NCBI GenBank assembly: GCA_021604005.1
Contig: BQIV01000015.1
Span: forward strand, 35,084-99,083
Direction of reading: 5' to 3'
Source of the DNA: Nitrospirales bacterium
Lineage (GTDB): Bacteria; Nitrospirota; Nitrospiria; Nitrospirales; UBA8639
Length of the DNA: 64,000 nucleotides
Position numbers and translations under genes: made by a program
Notes under the pieces: generated by a model
Databases searched by the model: none
The model's input: the letters and a program-made list of their open reading frames with translations, nothing else
Told to the model about the DNA's origin: nothing
Shown: one piece after another, positions 63,969 to 64,000 of the stretch
How the letters are laid out: the number at the start of each line of letters is the position of its first letter
Position numbering within the stretch: the stretch's first letter is position 1

Positions 63969-64000
63969 TCTGACGCCTTACACGTGGCACTCCTGAACCC
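63960..64000 (+). CDS. Possible start of a gene running out of the window
   Basis: ATG 63960 with GGAG 5 nt upstream opens a frame that remains open to the edge (13 codons, 'MSHSDALHVALLNP'). It is too short to identify. Confidence 0.3.
   Translation, partial: MSHSDALHVALLN

Overview
The window looks like chromosomal DNA of an aerobic, free-living Gram-negative bacterium. It has no rRNA, tRNA, phage or CRISPR. Several genes encode lipoproteins, periplasmic proteins and outer-membrane-type proteins (OmpA domain, YbjQ, M48, a class GN sortase, di-haem oxidase). A response regulator fused to a DUF2934 domain, the cydAB-type oxidase, DUF4331, DUF1111/DHOR and a bufferin-like operon together would fit a Nitrospira-like (Nitrospirota) or proteobacterial genome. 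That placement is inference from gene content only.

Layout. 0-5 kb: the end of a RimB-like protease, rimK and an AstE/AspA-like desuccinylase, then a protein built of 44-residue repeats, a LapA-like membrane protein and a lipoprotein. 5-9 kb: soluble transhydrogenase sthA and a two-subunit bd-type quinol oxidase. 9-17 kb: mostly minus-strand genes (DUF2934 receiver protein, pyruvate kinase, BT1-type transporter, a secreted protein) mixed with decayed genes: a histidine-kinase ATPase remnant, a frameshifted marC and an mscS broken by one in-frame stop codon. 17-23 kb: a GH63-type glucosidase and a second ATP-grasp cassette (RimB-like protease, inactive transglutaminase with 7TM, glutamate-ligase-like enzyme). 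23-29 kb: an ECF sigma factor and a cupin anti-sigma factor, divergent from a DUF4331 / TPR / HupE-like / STN operon. 29-32 kb: a WD40 protein and a TPR protein. 32-38 kb: a tightly packed operon of glycosyltransferases, a flippase-like membrane protein, a phosphodiesterase-like protein that lacks expected metal ligands, and an aldo-keto reductase.

38-44 kb is the most interesting part. It holds a DUF547 lipoprotein, a small Cys-rich lipoprotein resembling a bufferin (BufA) precursor, the MNIO enzyme (DUF692, BufB) and its partner (DUF2063, BufC). These continue on the same strand into a radical SAM/SPASM protein and an overlapping di-iron ferritin-like protein. A 188-bp MITE-like element, whose first base completes the stop codon of the precursor gene, and a 17-bp-stem hairpin lie between precursor and enzymes. 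Two more copies of the element lie at 44.7 and 54.0 kb.

45-54 kb: two paralogous small acidic proteins flank a gluzincin-type putative metallopeptidase and uncharacterised proteins. A dedicated-sortase cluster (OmpA protein, VIT/VWA target, class GN sortase) follows. 54-64 kb: a secreted metzincin translationally coupled to an AA10 lytic polysaccharide monooxygenase with a chitin-binding domain, a di-haem DHOR protein, two YbjQ proteins with an M48 peptidase, and a RmlD-like reductase.
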